In this document: piece after piece, positions 1 through 9,369 of the stretch | Numbering within the stretch: position 1 is the first letter of the stretch | Layout of the letters: each line of letters starts with the position of its first letter | NCBI GenBank assembly: GCA_031410595.1 | Contig: JANNZM010000135.1 | Coordinates: forward strand, 1 to 64,000 | DNA: 64,000 nt | Source: JANMCE01 sp031410595 | GTDB taxonomy: Bacteria > Actinomycetota > Acidimicrobiia > Acidimicrobiales > Ilumatobacteraceae | Reading direction: 5' to 3' | Translations under genes and position numbers: made by a program | Notes under the pieces: model-generated | The model's database searches: none | What the model was told of the DNA's origin: nothing | The model's input: the letters and a program-made list of their open reading frames with translations, nothing else

Positions 1-1
1 C

Positions 2-622
2 CAGGCCAGCTCGTCCGAGATGTTCGGCAAGGTCCGCCAGGTGCCCCAGACCGAGTCGACGCCCTTTTATCCACGCTCGCCCTATGGCTGTGCGAAGGTG
101 TACGGACACGACATCACCGTGAACTACCGCGAGAGCTACGACATGTTCGCTTGCTCGGGCATCTTGTTCAACCACGAGAGTGAGCGTCGTGGTCTTGAGT
201 TTGTTACCCGCAAGATCACCAATGCAGTCGCGCGCATCAAGCTCGGCTTGCAGGACGAACTGGCACTCGGCAATCTCGACCCTCAGCGGGATTGGGGCTA
301 CGCCGGTGACTATGTCGAGGCAATGTGGCTCATGCTCCAGCAGGACGAACCGGACGACTACGTCGTCGCGACCGGCGAGACCCACACCGTTCGGGAGTTC
401 GTGGCGAAGTCGTTCGAGCACGCAGGCATTCCCGACTGGGAAAAGTACGTGGTGACCGACCCTCGCTTCTTCCGTCCTGCCGAGGTTGATCTCCTCGGCG
501 GGGATGCTTCGAAGGCTGAGGCCAAGCTGGGGTGGAAGCGGAAGGTCAGCTTTGATGAACTTGTGCAGCGCATGGTCGACAATGATCTTGCGATCGAGAC
601 CAAGGCTCTCGGCAACCGCTAG
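2..622 (+). CDS. gmd: GDP-mannose 4,6-dehydratase, C-terminal part (5' truncated by window edge)
   Basis: Extended SDR enzyme that converts GDP-mannose to GDP-4-keto-6-deoxymannose, the first step to GDP-fucose, GDP-rhamnose and related sugars. About 206 residues are visible; the Rossmann N-terminus (roughly 130 residues) lies outside the window. Family hallmarks are present: SSSEMFGKV (substrate-binding Ser and Glu), YPRSPYGCAK with the YxxxK catalytic pair, the FNHESERRG loop and the RDWGYAGDYVEAMW stretch. The frame is open from base 2. The gene begins a run of glycan and nucleotide-sugar genes reaching 7.7 kb. Identification is firm; completeness upstream cannot be seen. Confidence 0.93.
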   Translation, partial: QASSSEMFGKVRQVPQTESTPFYPRSPYGCAKVYGHDITVNYRESYDMFACSGILFNHESERRGLEFVTRKITNAVARIKLGLQDELALGNLDPQRDWGYAGDYVEAMWLMLQQDEPDDYVVATGETHTVREFVAKSFEHAGIPDWEKYVVTDPRFFRPAEVDLLGGDASKAEAKLGWKRKVSFDELVQRMVDNDLAIETKALGNR

Positions 623-665
623 CCCGGCCCGTATTTACTGTCAGCCAGCGGGATAGGGTCAGCGC

Positions 666-980
666 ATGACAACTCACGTGGCGATTCGATTGGATGACGC
701 AGACCTTGCCGCGCTTGATGAGTTGGCAGCGGTCGAAGGCGTTTCTCGTTCGGAGGCAGCCCGTCAGGCGATCCGTTACCGGGCCGCAGACAGGGTCGCG
801 CTGCGAAATCTGACGGAGCAGCGTCGGATCGATTCGTTGTTGGGAATCACCCCGGGTACGCCCTGGTCCGCGACACAACATGTGTTGGCGAATTTGGCCG
901 ACGCGAGGCTGGCCGAAGATCTGACGGACGCATTGCGCGACGAGTCGACCAACAACGTGACCGTACCGTGGAGCAAGTAG
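666..980 (+). CDS. Ribbon-helix-helix (CopG/Arc-like) DNA-binding protein, orphan
   Basis: A 104-residue protein with an N-terminal ribbon-helix-helix: a short strand (THVAIRLDD), then two helices containing LDELAAVEGVSRSEAARQAIR. This fold is typical of antitoxins and small repressors and binds DNA as a dimer through the strand. The remaining 60 residues are charged and unrecognised. It starts at an ATG 43 bp after the gmd stop. No toxin-like ORF is adjacent, because the next gene is an alpha/beta hydrolase, so it is either an orphan antitoxin or a stand-alone regulator. The fold call is good; the target is unknown. Confidence 0.75.
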   Translation: MTTHVAIRLDDADLAALDELAAVEGVSRSEAARQAIRYRAADRVALRNLTEQRRIDSLLGITPGTPWSATQHVLANLADARLAEDLTDALRDESTNNVTVPWSK

Positions 981-990
981 CCCTACCGGT

Positions 991-1749
991 ATGAACGGGA
1001 GCTTTGTGTCCGATGGGAACACGCTGCAGCGGTACTTGGTGGAGCCGATTCGGCGGACGGATCCGGGGCCGCCGGCGCTGCTGTTGTGCCACGGCTTTCC
1101 CTCTGGCCCGCTCGACGCTCGTCAATCGGCGCTGACGTTTCCCGAGCTTTGCGATCGTGTCGCCGGCCCCGGCATCTGGGCCGCCATGACGTTCACGTTC
1201 CGTGGGGCGGGCCAGAGCGAGGGACAGTTCTCCATGCTCGGCTGGCTGGCCGACCTGAAGGCAGCGATCGATCACCTCGAAGCCGAAGTGAACCCCAGCA
1301 GCCTCTGGGTGGTCGGCTCATCCACCGGCGGCTCGCTGGCACTGGCGGCGGCCGAGAATGACCCGCGCGTCAGCGGCATTGCGCTGCTTGGCGCTCGCGC
1401 CGACTTCAGTGCGTGGACCGAGCATCCGCACAAATTCCTCGAACACGCCCGCGAGATCGGCGCCATCCGAGACGCCAGCTATCCCCGCAAGTTCAGTGAC
1501 TGGGCCAGTGAGTTCAGCAAGGTCCGCCCGCTCGACGCGGCTCGAAAATTCGCCCCGCGCCCGCTGCTCGTCCTACACGGAGATGATGACGATTCGGTAC
1601 CCTCCAGTGACGCCCGCCGATTCGTCGACGCCCACGGAGACGCCGAACTGCGGCTACTCGCAGGTGCCGGCCACCGGTTGAGGCACGACCCCAGGGCGAT
1701 CGCAATTCTGCTCGGCTGGCTCGACCGCCAGCTCTCGGAAACGCGATAG
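991..1749 (+). CDS. Alpha/beta hydrolase
   Basis: A 252-residue soluble serine hydrolase of the alpha/beta fold. The N-terminal strand leads to LLLCHGFPSG (oxyanion HG motif). The nucleophile elbow is VVGSSTGGS (GxSxG-type), followed by the acid strand LLVLHGDDDDSVP and the catalytic histidine in GAGHRLRHD, in the canonical order Ser-Asp-His. The substrate cannot be predicted; alpha/beta proteins of this type include esterases and dienelactone-hydrolase-like enzymes. It follows the RHH gene by 10 bp and may be co-transcribed with it. No signal peptide. Confidence 0.85.
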   Translation: MNGSFVSDGNTLQRYLVEPIRRTDPGPPALLLCHGFPSGPLDARQSALTFPELCDRVAGPGIWAAMTFTFRGAGQSEGQFSMLGWLADLKAAIDHLEAEVNPSSLWVVGSSTGGSLALAAAENDPRVSGIALLGARADFSAWTEHPHKFLEHAREIGAIRDASYPRKFSDWASEFSKVRPLDAARKFAPRPLLVLHGDDDDSVPSSDARRFVDAHGDAELRLLAGAGHRLRHDPRAIAILLGWLDRQLSETR

Positions 1750-1778
1750 TTCGCGACCGGTCCGGCTAACATCGCAAG

Positions 1779-2549
1779 GTGCGCAAGGACCCTGCTACCC
1801 CCGTCCAGTGCCTGACCGTGGTCGTGCCCTGCTACAACGAGGAAGCAACGATAAAGACCCTGCTTGACCGCGTCCTTGCGTCCCCGTACGCGAAGGAAGT
1901 CATCGTGGTCGACGACGGCTCGAAAGACCGCTCGGTCGAAATTGCGTCCGCGACGGGTGATACCCGGGTGCGCGTCCTGAGCCAGGGTCTCAACCAGGGC
2001 AAGGGCGCTGCTATCCGCCGCGGCTTCCAAGAAGCCACCAGTGAAATCGTCATCGTGCAGGACGCCGATCTCGAATACGACCCCGACGAGTACGTGCTGC
2101 TGGTAACGCCAATCCTCGACGGACGCGCCGACGTCGTCTACGGCTCACGATTCGCCGGTGGCAATGAGCGACGTGTCCTGTACTTCTGGCACGCGCTGGG
2201 CAACAACTTCCTCACCACTGTGTCCAACATGTTCACCAACCTGAACCTCACCGACATGGAGACGTGCTACAAAGCGTTCCGCCGCGAGGTGTTGCAGTCG
2301 TTCACGCTCGAAGAGAACCGTTTCGGCGTCGAACCCGAGATCACCGCCAAGATCGCTCGGGGCGACTGGCGGATCTACGAGGTTGGCATCTCCTACGACG
2401 GACGCACCTACGCGGAGGGAAAGAAGATCGGCTGGCGCGATGGCATACGAGCCATCTTCTGCATCGTGCGCTACTCACCGTTCGGTGATCGCGTCGGTGT
2501 GCAGCGACTCGAACCGGTGGTCAAGGTCCTCACGAAATCGCGGGCATAG
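1779..2549 (+). CDS. Family 2 glycosyltransferase (DPM1/polyprenyl-phosphate-sugar synthase type)
   Basis: A 256-residue GT-A fold enzyme that probably transfers a sugar from a nucleotide donor to polyprenyl phosphate or a related lipid acceptor. Seen: VVVPCYNEEATIKTLLDRVL at the N-terminus, VDDGSKDRS, IVIVQDADLEYDPDEY with the DxD metal site, and the downstream KAFRREVL and EPEITAKIA segments typical of dolichol-phosphate mannosyltransferase relatives. There are no C-terminal membrane helices. It starts at GTG (1779) and is followed after 3 bp by a methyltransferase. The large YfhO-like membrane protein lies convergent and could use lipid-linked sugars, but that link is inference. Confidence 0.88.
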   Translation: MRKDPATPVQCLTVVVPCYNEEATIKTLLDRVLASPYAKEVIVVDDGSKDRSVEIASATGDTRVRVLSQGLNQGKGAAIRRGFQEATSEIVIVQDADLEYDPDEYVLLVTPILDGRADVVYGSRFAGGNERRVLYFWHALGNNFLTTVSNMFTNLNLTDMETCYKAFRREVLQSFTLEENRFGVEPEITAKIARGDWRIYEVGISYDGRTYAEGKKIGWRDGIRAIFCIVRYSPFGDRVGVQRLEPVVKVLTKSRA

Positions 2550-2552
2550 AAC

Positions 2553-3278
2553 TTGCGGCAGGCGGACGGCGACACGACCTCGCAAGATTCGGAATCGGAA
2601 CTCGACGAAGTACTCGCCGAGCTCGAAGGGGCAAAGAACTACAAGGCTTGGGTGCTGGAATTGTTGCGCCCGTTCATCAACGGTCACATTCTCGAAATCG
2701 GCGCCGGACGCGGCACCTACGCGCGGGAACTACGCGGCCTCGGCCAATCGCTGACGGCCGTCGAGCCATCCGCAAGACTTATCCCTCCGCTTCGACAGCA
2801 GCTCACGGGTCTCAGCGGTGTGACCGTGATCAATGGCACGCTCATCGACGTCGCTGATACCCACTTCGACACGGCCGTGATGCTCAATGTGCTGGAACAC
2901 GTTGAGGATGACCGTTCCCTCCTCGCTGGCATCTCGAATCGGCTCGCACCGGGTGGAACAGTGTGCATCTGGGTGCCCGCGTTCCCGTCGCTCTTCGGCG
3001 AGTTCGACCGGCTGGTCGGGCACTGCCGCCGATACCGCAAGCGTGATCTGGAAAGCCTCCTCGTCACCAGTGGCTTCACCATCATCGAGTCTCGCTATGC
3101 CAACCTGCCGGGCTTCTTTGCATGGTGGCTGATCGTCCGTCTGCTGAGAGCGAAGCCCACCGCCAGCCACCTTTCCACCATCTACGACCGCTGGTTCATC
3201 CCCGCTATACGGGCCGTCGAGAAACGCATCAAACCGCCGTTTGGCCAGAGTCTGTTCGTGGTCGCCCGACGGCCTTAG
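2553..3278 (+). CDS. Class I SAM-dependent methyltransferase
   Basis: A 241-residue methyltransferase with SAM motif I HILEIGAGRGTYARELR near residue 50, an acidic residue ending strand 2 (LTAVEPSARL) and motif AVMLNVLEHVEDDRSLLAGI, characteristic of Methyltransf_11/23-type enzymes. The C-terminal part includes a hydrophobic helix (GFFAWWLIVRLL) that may contact the membrane. The start is TTG at 2553, only 3 bp after the glycosyltransferase, so the two are probably translated together. The last 50 bp overlap the end of the convergent YfhO-like gene. The substrate is unknown, possibly a glycan or glycolipid. Confidence 0.85.
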   Translation: MRQADGDTTSQDSESELDEVLAELEGAKNYKAWVLELLRPFINGHILEIGAGRGTYARELRGLGQSLTAVEPSARLIPPLRQQLTGLSGVTVINGTLIDVADTHFDTAVMLNVLEHVEDDRSLLAGISNRLAPGGTVCIWVPAFPSLFGEFDRLVGHCRRYRKRDLESLLVTSGFTIIESRYANLPGFFAWWLIVRLLRAKPTASHLSTIYDRWFIPAIRAVEKRIKPPFGQSLFVVARRP

Positions 3279-5457
3279 CCGATAGCGGATCAAAGTCGAT
3301 CTCTCGATAGCGGGAGACCACTCGCTGGCGATCAAACAGCAAGACGGCCAGCAGGATGAGCAGCCCCACGCCTGATGCAATAAGACCTCGCCAGAACAGA
3401 TTCGACCCGTAGGAAAATGTGACGGCGTGCTGCCCGGCCGGCACTGCTACGCCGACGGAGAACCCGTCCACTTCAACCAGTCGAGCGGCCTTGCCATCGA
3501 CCGCCACCTGCCACTCGGGTACGTACTGTTCGTCCACACGAAGCACACCGGCCGCGCCATCGGTTGCAACCGATACCGAGCCGTCCCGACGCCGGACCAC
3601 CTTGGCTGCGCTGACCCCGGCCGAAGACGTAACCGTTGCCTCGCCGACCCAGCGCGGGTTCTCCCACACCTGCAACGTGTTGTCGGTGAGCACCGGCCCG
3701 GTCCATCCCCGCGAGAGGACCGCTACGTCATCACGTCGACTTTCCAAGACCAGGTAGTGCACCCCGAGGTGACCGAACGCGTCGAGGTTGAGCGGTCCAC
3801 CGATCTGCCCGCGCAAGGTGACCGACGGATTGAGTTCACTGCCGGCGGCCTGACCCATCGCCTTCAGCCAACGCTTCGTTATCTGAATGCCGCCGTCGTA
3901 ACCATCGATCGAACGGGCGCCGACCAGGTTGTTGGCATTGGGCCGCAACCCGTTGACAAGGTAGGGCGTGTCGGCGGCATCGTTGGTGATGGCCAGTGAG
4001 CGTCCGGGATGGCTGGCCAGAAATGTCGGAACCGGTCCGGCCAGCGCCGTTACCGGTTCGCGGCTTAACGATGATCGGCCGAAACTGTGCGTGTTGTAGC
4101 GACCGAGTTCACCCACGACCAAGAGCAACAACAACGTCGCAGCCAGCCAACGAGGCCGTAACCACGAGGCGCCAACCACGAGCGCCGCCGTGCCCAGCCA
4201 TGCTCCAACGACCAGGCGCCCCGGTGCCTGCACCGACCCGATCAACGATGCGAGCGCAATGAGTATGGCGGCCAAAAGCACCTTGCGGAATGCTTGTACC
4301 GGCAGGCGAGCGACGCGTAATGCATCGATTGCGGCGGCCGCCGCGAGGGCGGCAAGAAACGTAGGAATGATCATCCATCGGGCGGGCACCCGAGCGAAGG
4401 AGAAGCCAGGCACGATCTTGCGCGCAGCTCGATAGAGGAACGTCGAGGGTCCGAATGCCAAGAGCACGCCGCTCACCGCGGTGACCACAAGCAAGATCGT
4501 CGGGCCGCGCCGACGTCGCCAACTCACACCCGCTCCCATGAGCGCCAGCAGCCCGACCGACGCGCCCAGGAAGCTCACTGTTTCGAAGCCGCCGGAAGAC
4601 GCCACTTGGTCAAGGCTGCGTGGATTGCCGAGCAAGGTCTGCACGACTCTGGCCGGGTTCACTGCGAAGCCTGTGGCGTCGCTCGCCGATGCCTTCGCCA
4701 CCTCGGACACTGTGGCTCGGCTTGTCGCTTGCACGGCCAAAAGCAACTGCGGTGCAGCGAGCATTGCGCCGAGCGCACCGGCGGCGATAATCCAGCCCAG
4801 TCGTTTCCAATCACCCGAAACCCAGGTGCACACCGCCACAACCACGAGCAACAGCGGTAACTCGATGTACACGATCTGCGGGTGACCGGCCAGCAAGGTG
4901 AGGCCGGTCACCACGGCGAGGCCCACCATCCAACGACGTTGATGGTTCCCGAAGAACAGACCGTGAATACACACGCATACCCACGGCAGCCATGCGAGCA
5001 CGAGCAGCTGCTCGAACTGAATCGACTTGGTCATTCCCATGCCCGACCCGGTGAACGCCACAGCAGCTACCACGCCGGCAGGCGCCCGCAACGACAACCG
5101 CCGGGCCACCAGAACAACGAGCCCGTTGGCCAGGATCAGCATGTGGAGTGCGGCGAGTAGCCCGATGGCCCGGTTGCTGTTGAAGAAGTAGCCGAGGAAC
5201 TTGAGCGGATACAGCTCGCCCGTCTGCATGTTGGCCAGATGGGGAACGCCACCAAAGATGCCGCTATCCCAGAACGGGATATGGCCCGACGTCCATTGGC
5301 GTCGGCCGACCGCGAAGTTGGGCCCGGTGTAGGCCAGCGTGTCGAAACCGACGACGTAGCGGTCGAGTCGCATGAAGGGCCACATGAGCCAGATCGTCCA
5401 CGCACTAACGGCAACGTGTTCGCCCGCAGACATCCAACGGCGGGGTCGGTTCGGCAT
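3229..5457 (-). CDS. YfhO-like polytopic membrane protein, putative glycosyltransferase-type
   Basis: A 742-residue integral membrane protein with about a dozen hydrophobic helices in the first 470 residues, an extracytoplasmic C-terminal region, and one last helix (LIASGVGLLILLAVLLF) near the end. Early motifs fit the bacterial YfhO family: DTLAYTGPNF after helix 1, then WDSGIFGGVPHLANMQTGELYPLK. YfhO proteins are GT-C-like and have been linked to lipid-linked sugar transfer onto cell-wall polymers. The start is ATG at 5457, divergent from ugd with 72 bp between them. The stop lies inside the convergent methyltransferase gene, a 50-bp tail overlap. Confidence 0.8.
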   Translation of the reverse strand: MPNRPRRWMSAGEHVAVSAWTIWLMWPFMRLDRYVVGFDTLAYTGPNFAVGRRQWTSGHIPFWDSGIFGGVPHLANMQTGELYPLKFLGYFFNSNRAIGLLAALHMLILANGLVVLVARRLSLRAPAGVVAAVAFTGSGMGMTKSIQFEQLLVLAWLPWVCVCIHGLFFGNHQRRWMVGLAVVTGLTLLAGHPQIVYIELPLLLVVVAVCTWVSGDWKRLGWIIAAGALGAMLAAPQLLLAVQATSRATVSEVAKASASDATGFAVNPARVVQTLLGNPRSLDQVASSGGFETVSFLGASVGLLALMGAGVSWRRRRGPTILLVVTAVSGVLLAFGPSTFLYRAARKIVPGFSFARVPARWMIIPTFLAALAAAAAIDALRVARLPVQAFRKVLLAAILIALASLIGSVQAPGRLVVGAWLGTAALVVGASWLRPRWLAATLLLLLVVGELGRYNTHSFGRSSLSREPVTALAGPVPTFLASHPGRSLAITNDAADTPYLVNGLRPNANNLVGARSIDGYDGGIQITKRWLKAMGQAAGSELNPSVTLRGQIGGPLNLDAFGHLGVHYLVLESRRDDVAVLSRGWTGPVLTDNTLQVWENPRWVGEATVTSSAGVSAAKVVRRRDGSVSVATDGAAGVLRVDEQYVPEWQVAVDGKAARLVEVDGFSVGVAVPAGQHAVTFSYGSNLFWRGLIASGVGLLILLAVLLFDRQRVVSRYREIDFDPLSAKAVGRPRTDSGQTAV

Positions 5458-5529
5458 AGGAATGAGGCTAGTTGGCCGTGCCTATCGACCTAGGGCTATC
5501 GGGCAGGCCGGAGGCTAGGGTTTGCGGCC

Positions 5530-6800
5530 ATGAGTCGCATAGCTGTCATTGGCACCGGGTACGTCGGTCTCACCACGGGTGCATGTTTCGCCAAACTCGG
5601 TCACGACGTGATCTGCGCCGATATCGATGAAGCCAAGGTCGCTTCGCTGCAGCGAGGCGAGATCACCATCGTGGAAGCCGGTCTCGACCAGCTCGTGCAG
5701 GAGGGCATCAAGTCGGGTCGGCTGTCGTTCGTGCTCGGTGCCGAAGCCGCCGCGGCCACGGCTGAGTTCGCGTACCTCTGCGTACCGACGCCACAGGGGA
5801 TGGACGGCTCGGCCGACCTCTCCTACGTGGAGATCGCGGCCAAGCAGATCTCTGTCGTACTGCCCCAGGAAGCCATTGTGGTGAACAAGTCGACCGTGCC
5901 CGTTGGCTCAACCAAGGTCGTCGAGCGCGCCATGGGGCGCCCCGACGTGAAGGTTGTCTCCAACCCTGAGTTCCTCCGTGAAGGCTCCGCGCTGCACGAC
6001 TTCTTGAACCCCGACCGTATCGTTATCGGCGCCGATGATCAGGCTGCCGCTATCAAAGTCGCGTCGCTCTACCTCGGTATCGCGGCGCCCTTCATCATCA
6101 CCGATCCGGCGTCGGCCGAGACCATCAAGTACGCAGCCAACGCGTTCTTGGCCACCAAGATCAGCTTCATCAACGCGGTGGCCGCGGTGTGCGAAGCCGT
6201 TGGTGCCGACGTGAACGACGTGGTGCTCGGCATCGGCACCGATAAGCGCATCGGCCAGGACTTCTTGAAGCCCGGCCCGGGCTGGGGTGGCAGTTGCTTC
6301 CCGAAAGACACCTACGCCATGATCCGCATCGCCGAAAATGCCGGCTACGACTTCGACCTCCTGCGCGGTGTCGTCGAGGTCAACCGTGAGCAGCGCCGTC
6401 GCGTTGTTCGCAAGGTGGAAGAAGCCGTGGGCGGGTCGGTTTCGGGCAAGACCGTGGCACTGTGGGGCCTCACGTTCAAGGCCCGCACCGATGACCTTCG
6501 TGAGTCTCCCTCGCTGGAAATCGCAGCCATGCTCATCGCCGCCGGAGCCGCCGTCCAAGGCTACGATCCAACGGTGCACGCTGATCTGAATGGCATCAAG
6601 GTGTCGGCCGATCCCTACGCCGCAACCGAAGGAGCCGACGTGTTGCTCGTCGGCACCGAGTGGGACGAGTTCCGCTGGCTCGACATCGACAAGGTCGCTT
6701 CGGTCATGAACGGTAAAGCCGTCGTCGATGCTCGCAACCTGCTTGATGGCACTGCGCTGCGCCGCGCCGGCTTCAGTTACGTCGGCATCGGCCGGAGCTA

Positions 6801-6801
<1 letters not shown>
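5530..6801 (+). CDS. ugd: UDP-glucose 6-dehydrogenase
   Basis: Oxidises UDP-glucose to UDP-glucuronate with two NAD+. The 423-residue length fits the family. The N-terminal NAD-binding motif is VIGTGYVGLTTGACFAKLGH, followed by VPTPQ and the central NKSTVPVGST. The catalytic cysteine sits in GWGGSCFPKDTYAM. The C-terminal domain has ALWGLTFKARTDDLRESPS. The TAA stop overlaps the next ATG by one base (TAATG), so this enzyme is translationally coupled to the UDP-glucuronate decarboxylase that uses its product. Confidence 0.96.
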
Positions 6802-7745
<944 letters not shown>

Positions 7746-7823
7746 CCCGCCCGGCCTGACCGTGACGTCAGGCCGAGCGAGCCAATCAGCCGTTGCCGGC
7801 TTCAGCAACGGTGTGCGGCAGGG

Positions 7824-8090
7824 TTACCCGGCGTTTCCGGCGTTCTTGGCGGCGTCCGAGGCCATCTTGTACGCGTTCATCTGCATGTTCCTTTCCTGCT
7901 GCTGCTGGGCGGCCGCGTTCGACGCCTGCTGCATCTCGTTCATCTGCTGCAGGGAATCCTGCGCGTAGGACGTTGCCTGGCCAACGCCGCTGCTGGCGGC
8001 GCCTACGGGTACCGACACAGCGGACACTGGGCCGGCACTCAGGGCGACGACACCGGCGGCGGTCGCAAGGGTGAGGGCAATCTTCTTCAT
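7824..8090 (-). CDS. Small exported Gln/Met/Ala-rich protein
   Basis: An 88-residue protein with a clear Sec signal peptide: MKKIALTLATAAGVVALSAG followed by a PVSA-type cleavage site near residue 24. The mature part is short and polar, rich in Gln, Met, Asn and Ala (NEMQQASNAAAQQQQERNMQ), and probably helical. I chose the ATG at 8090 because GAGGAG lies 7 bases upstream and the signal peptide begins there; the longer upstream frame is Arg/Ser-rich and not credible. No family is recognised. It ends 78 bp from the convergent decarboxylase gene. Confidence 0.72.
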   Translation of the reverse strand: MKKIALTLATAAGVVALSAGPVSAVSVPVGAASSGVGQATSYAQDSLQQMNEMQQASNAAAQQQQERNMQMNAYKMASDAAKNAGNAG

Positions 8091-8123
8091 GGTGAATCTC
8101 CTCAGTTGTCTGGGGGTGCTCAC

Positions 8124-8144
8124 GCAGATCTCGAAGTGATCTGC
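8124..8144. repeat. Inverted repeat in the divergent gap upstream of fitA-like gene
   Basis: Two perfect 7-bp arms, GCAGATC and GATCTGC, separated by 7 bp, lie between the small exported protein and the FitA-like antitoxin gene. It could be a repressor operator or an RNA hairpin. Toxin-antitoxin promoters often carry such palindromes, but this one is about 77 bp upstream of the antitoxin start, so assignment is uncertain. Confidence 0.4.
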
Positions 8145-8220
8145 ACCTGAGGTTCGGGTGACATCGGCAGATGGTTCGGCGCCGGTCCTGCCTACCGAAC
8201 GGTCAAGTAGGAGGACCATC

Positions 8221-8463
8221 GTGGCAACGCTTACCGTTCGAGACCTGGACGACGAACTACGAGTCCGTTTGCGGGTACGGGCCGCTGAACGGGGCCGCTC
8301 TATGGAAGCCGAGGTGCGAGAGATCCTGCGCGACGTGTTGACAAGACCCACAGCACCAGACCGACTTGGAAGTCGTATCCATCAACGATTCGCGACGACC
8401 GGAGGGGCCGAACTCGATCTGCCCGTGCGTACCGATCTCCCCCGAGCCGCCACGCTGCCGTGA
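8221..8463 (+). CDS. FitA-like ribbon-helix-helix antitoxin
   Basis: An 80-residue antitoxin. The N-terminal ATLTVRDLDDELRVRLRVRA and the following AAERGRSMEAEVREILRDVL form the RHH typical of FitA/VapB partners of PIN toxins; the C-terminal tail (RIHQRFATTGGAELDLP) corresponds to the toxin-binding peptide. I place the start at GTG 8221, because TAGGAGGA lies immediately upstream at a proper spacing; an upstream ATG at 8158 would add 21 unsupported residues. The stop overlaps the toxin start (GTGA), the usual operon arrangement. It probably represses its own promoter. Confidence 0.85.
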   Translation: MATLTVRDLDDELRVRLRVRAAERGRSMEAEVREILRDVLTRPTAPDRLGSRIHQRFATTGGAELDLPVRTDLPRAATLP

Positions 8464-8753
8464 TCGTCCTCGACACGAACGTCATGTCCGAACTGATGCG
8501 GCCCAAGCCGTCGGCTGTTGAAGCGCTTCTCTCGGAGGATTTCGAGCACCGCATAGCTTCGTTCGATGAGACAGCAGCTGCTCACTACGCCGACATCGTG
8601 GTTCACCGAGAGCGACTCGGGCGGCCGATCGGCACCGCTGACGCCCAGATTGCTGCCACCTGTCGCAGCCACGGAGCGCTGCTCGCCACCCGCAACGTTG
8701 ACGACTTCACCGATACCGCAGTCGAGATCATCAACCCGTGGGCGGCAGCTTGA
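8460..8753 (+). CDS. FitB-like PIN-domain toxin with an internal deletion
   Basis: PIN-domain ribonuclease toxin partner of the preceding antitoxin. It keeps the family start MIVLDTNVMSELMRPKPSA with the first catalytic Asp (residue 5), the GTADAQIAATCRSHGALLAT block with Asp61, and TRNVDDF with Asp81/82, ending INPW as FitB proteins do. It is only 97 residues, against about 135-140 for the family. The missing segment lies after residue 19, where FitB proteins carry the helix with the second catalytic acid (AELxxGI). No stop or frame change is seen, so this is an in-frame loss of about 40 residues. Probably catalytically dead, though still perhaps able to bind the antitoxin. Confidence 0.82.
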   Translation: MIVLDTNVMSELMRPKPSAVEALLSEDFEHRIASFDETAAAHYADIVVHRERLGRPIGTADAQIAATCRSHGALLATRNVDDFTDTAVEIINPWAAA

Positions 8754-8836
8754 CCCACCCACTTCGACGGCCTGCATCCCTGGTCGTTCTCGCCCGACCG
8801 AGGCGCGGGTTGCGGGCGGATGTTTTGATTTGAGGT

Positions 8837-8910
8837 CATCAGGGTTAATGAACAGTCATAGTTCACATCTCGAACCGATGGTGAGTTCAGACTGTACGTT
8901 AACCCTGATG
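8837..8910. repeat. 74-bp palindromic repeat, copy 1
   Basis: An imperfect inverted repeat: a left arm starting CATCAGGGTTAA and a right arm ending TTAACCCTGATG, with paired internal blocks CAGTC/GACTG and AGTTCAC/GTGAGTT. A second copy lies at 29885-29960; the right arms match almost base for base over about 33 bp. It sits between the FitB-like gene and the end of the mobile-mystery-A ORF, whose stop is 4 bp away. This is a REP- or MITE-like element; mobility is inferred. Confidence 0.75.
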
Positions 8911-8913
8911 GAC

Positions 8914-9318
8914 TCAAACAGAAGTGGGTGGCCGCCGCGGCCGATGCGAGCGCAGTAGCAACACATGGCGCCGTCGTCTGCCCGCACTGTCCACTGATTG
9001 GAGGACGCTGGCACGAGGTACGAGCATGTAGTGGACGTCGGCGTCGACTGCGTCTGCATATCGTCGGAGCACGTCAAGCTGGATCGTGCCGTTACGTTCG
9101 GATGCCTCGGCGTAACTACCGGCGGACCGGCTGATGGCCATACGGGTTGCGACATCTCTGGCGCTGAGCCCGCTTGCGACACGAACTTCGGTGAGCCATC
9201 CCTTGCCTGGTGGTGATGGCCAAGAAAGCTTGATCGCCCAGCGGCGGTGACGCTCGATGGTGCGGCGACGTGCTGCCTGAACTCGTAGACCCTTCGGTCG
9301 CTCTCTAACAGTGGGCAT
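8914..9318 (-). CDS. Mobile mystery protein A-like HTH protein, probably truncated
   Basis: A 134-residue basic protein with an XRE-like helix-turn-helix in residues 45-85. The pattern SPPGKGWLTEVRVASGLSAR, then DVATRMAISRSAGSYAEASE, NGTIQLDVLRRYADAVDADV and HYMLVPR matches mobile mystery protein A, which normally precedes a Fic-domain protein B. No B gene is present. The C-terminal 30 residues are Arg/Pro-rich and lack the usual family ending, and the stop lies next to the palindromic repeat, so the gene looks cut by that element. No convincing ribosome binding site upstream of the ATG. Confidence 0.6.
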   Translation of the reverse strand: MPTVRERPKGLRVQAARRRTIERHRRWAIKLSWPSPPGKGWLTEVRVASGLSARDVATRMAISRSAGSYAEASERNGTIQLDVLRRYADAVDADVHYMLVPRASVLQSVDSAGRRRRHVLLLRSHRPRRPPTSV

Positions 9319-9369
9319 ACGTCGATACTGACAGGGGGCTGTGACAAGGTTCCCGGCAGCGCGACGACT

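Noticed and set aside
5908..6579. 223-codon minus-strand frame inside ugd
   Set aside because: Shadow of ugd, whose active-site motifs are all intact; no ribosome binding site or domain.
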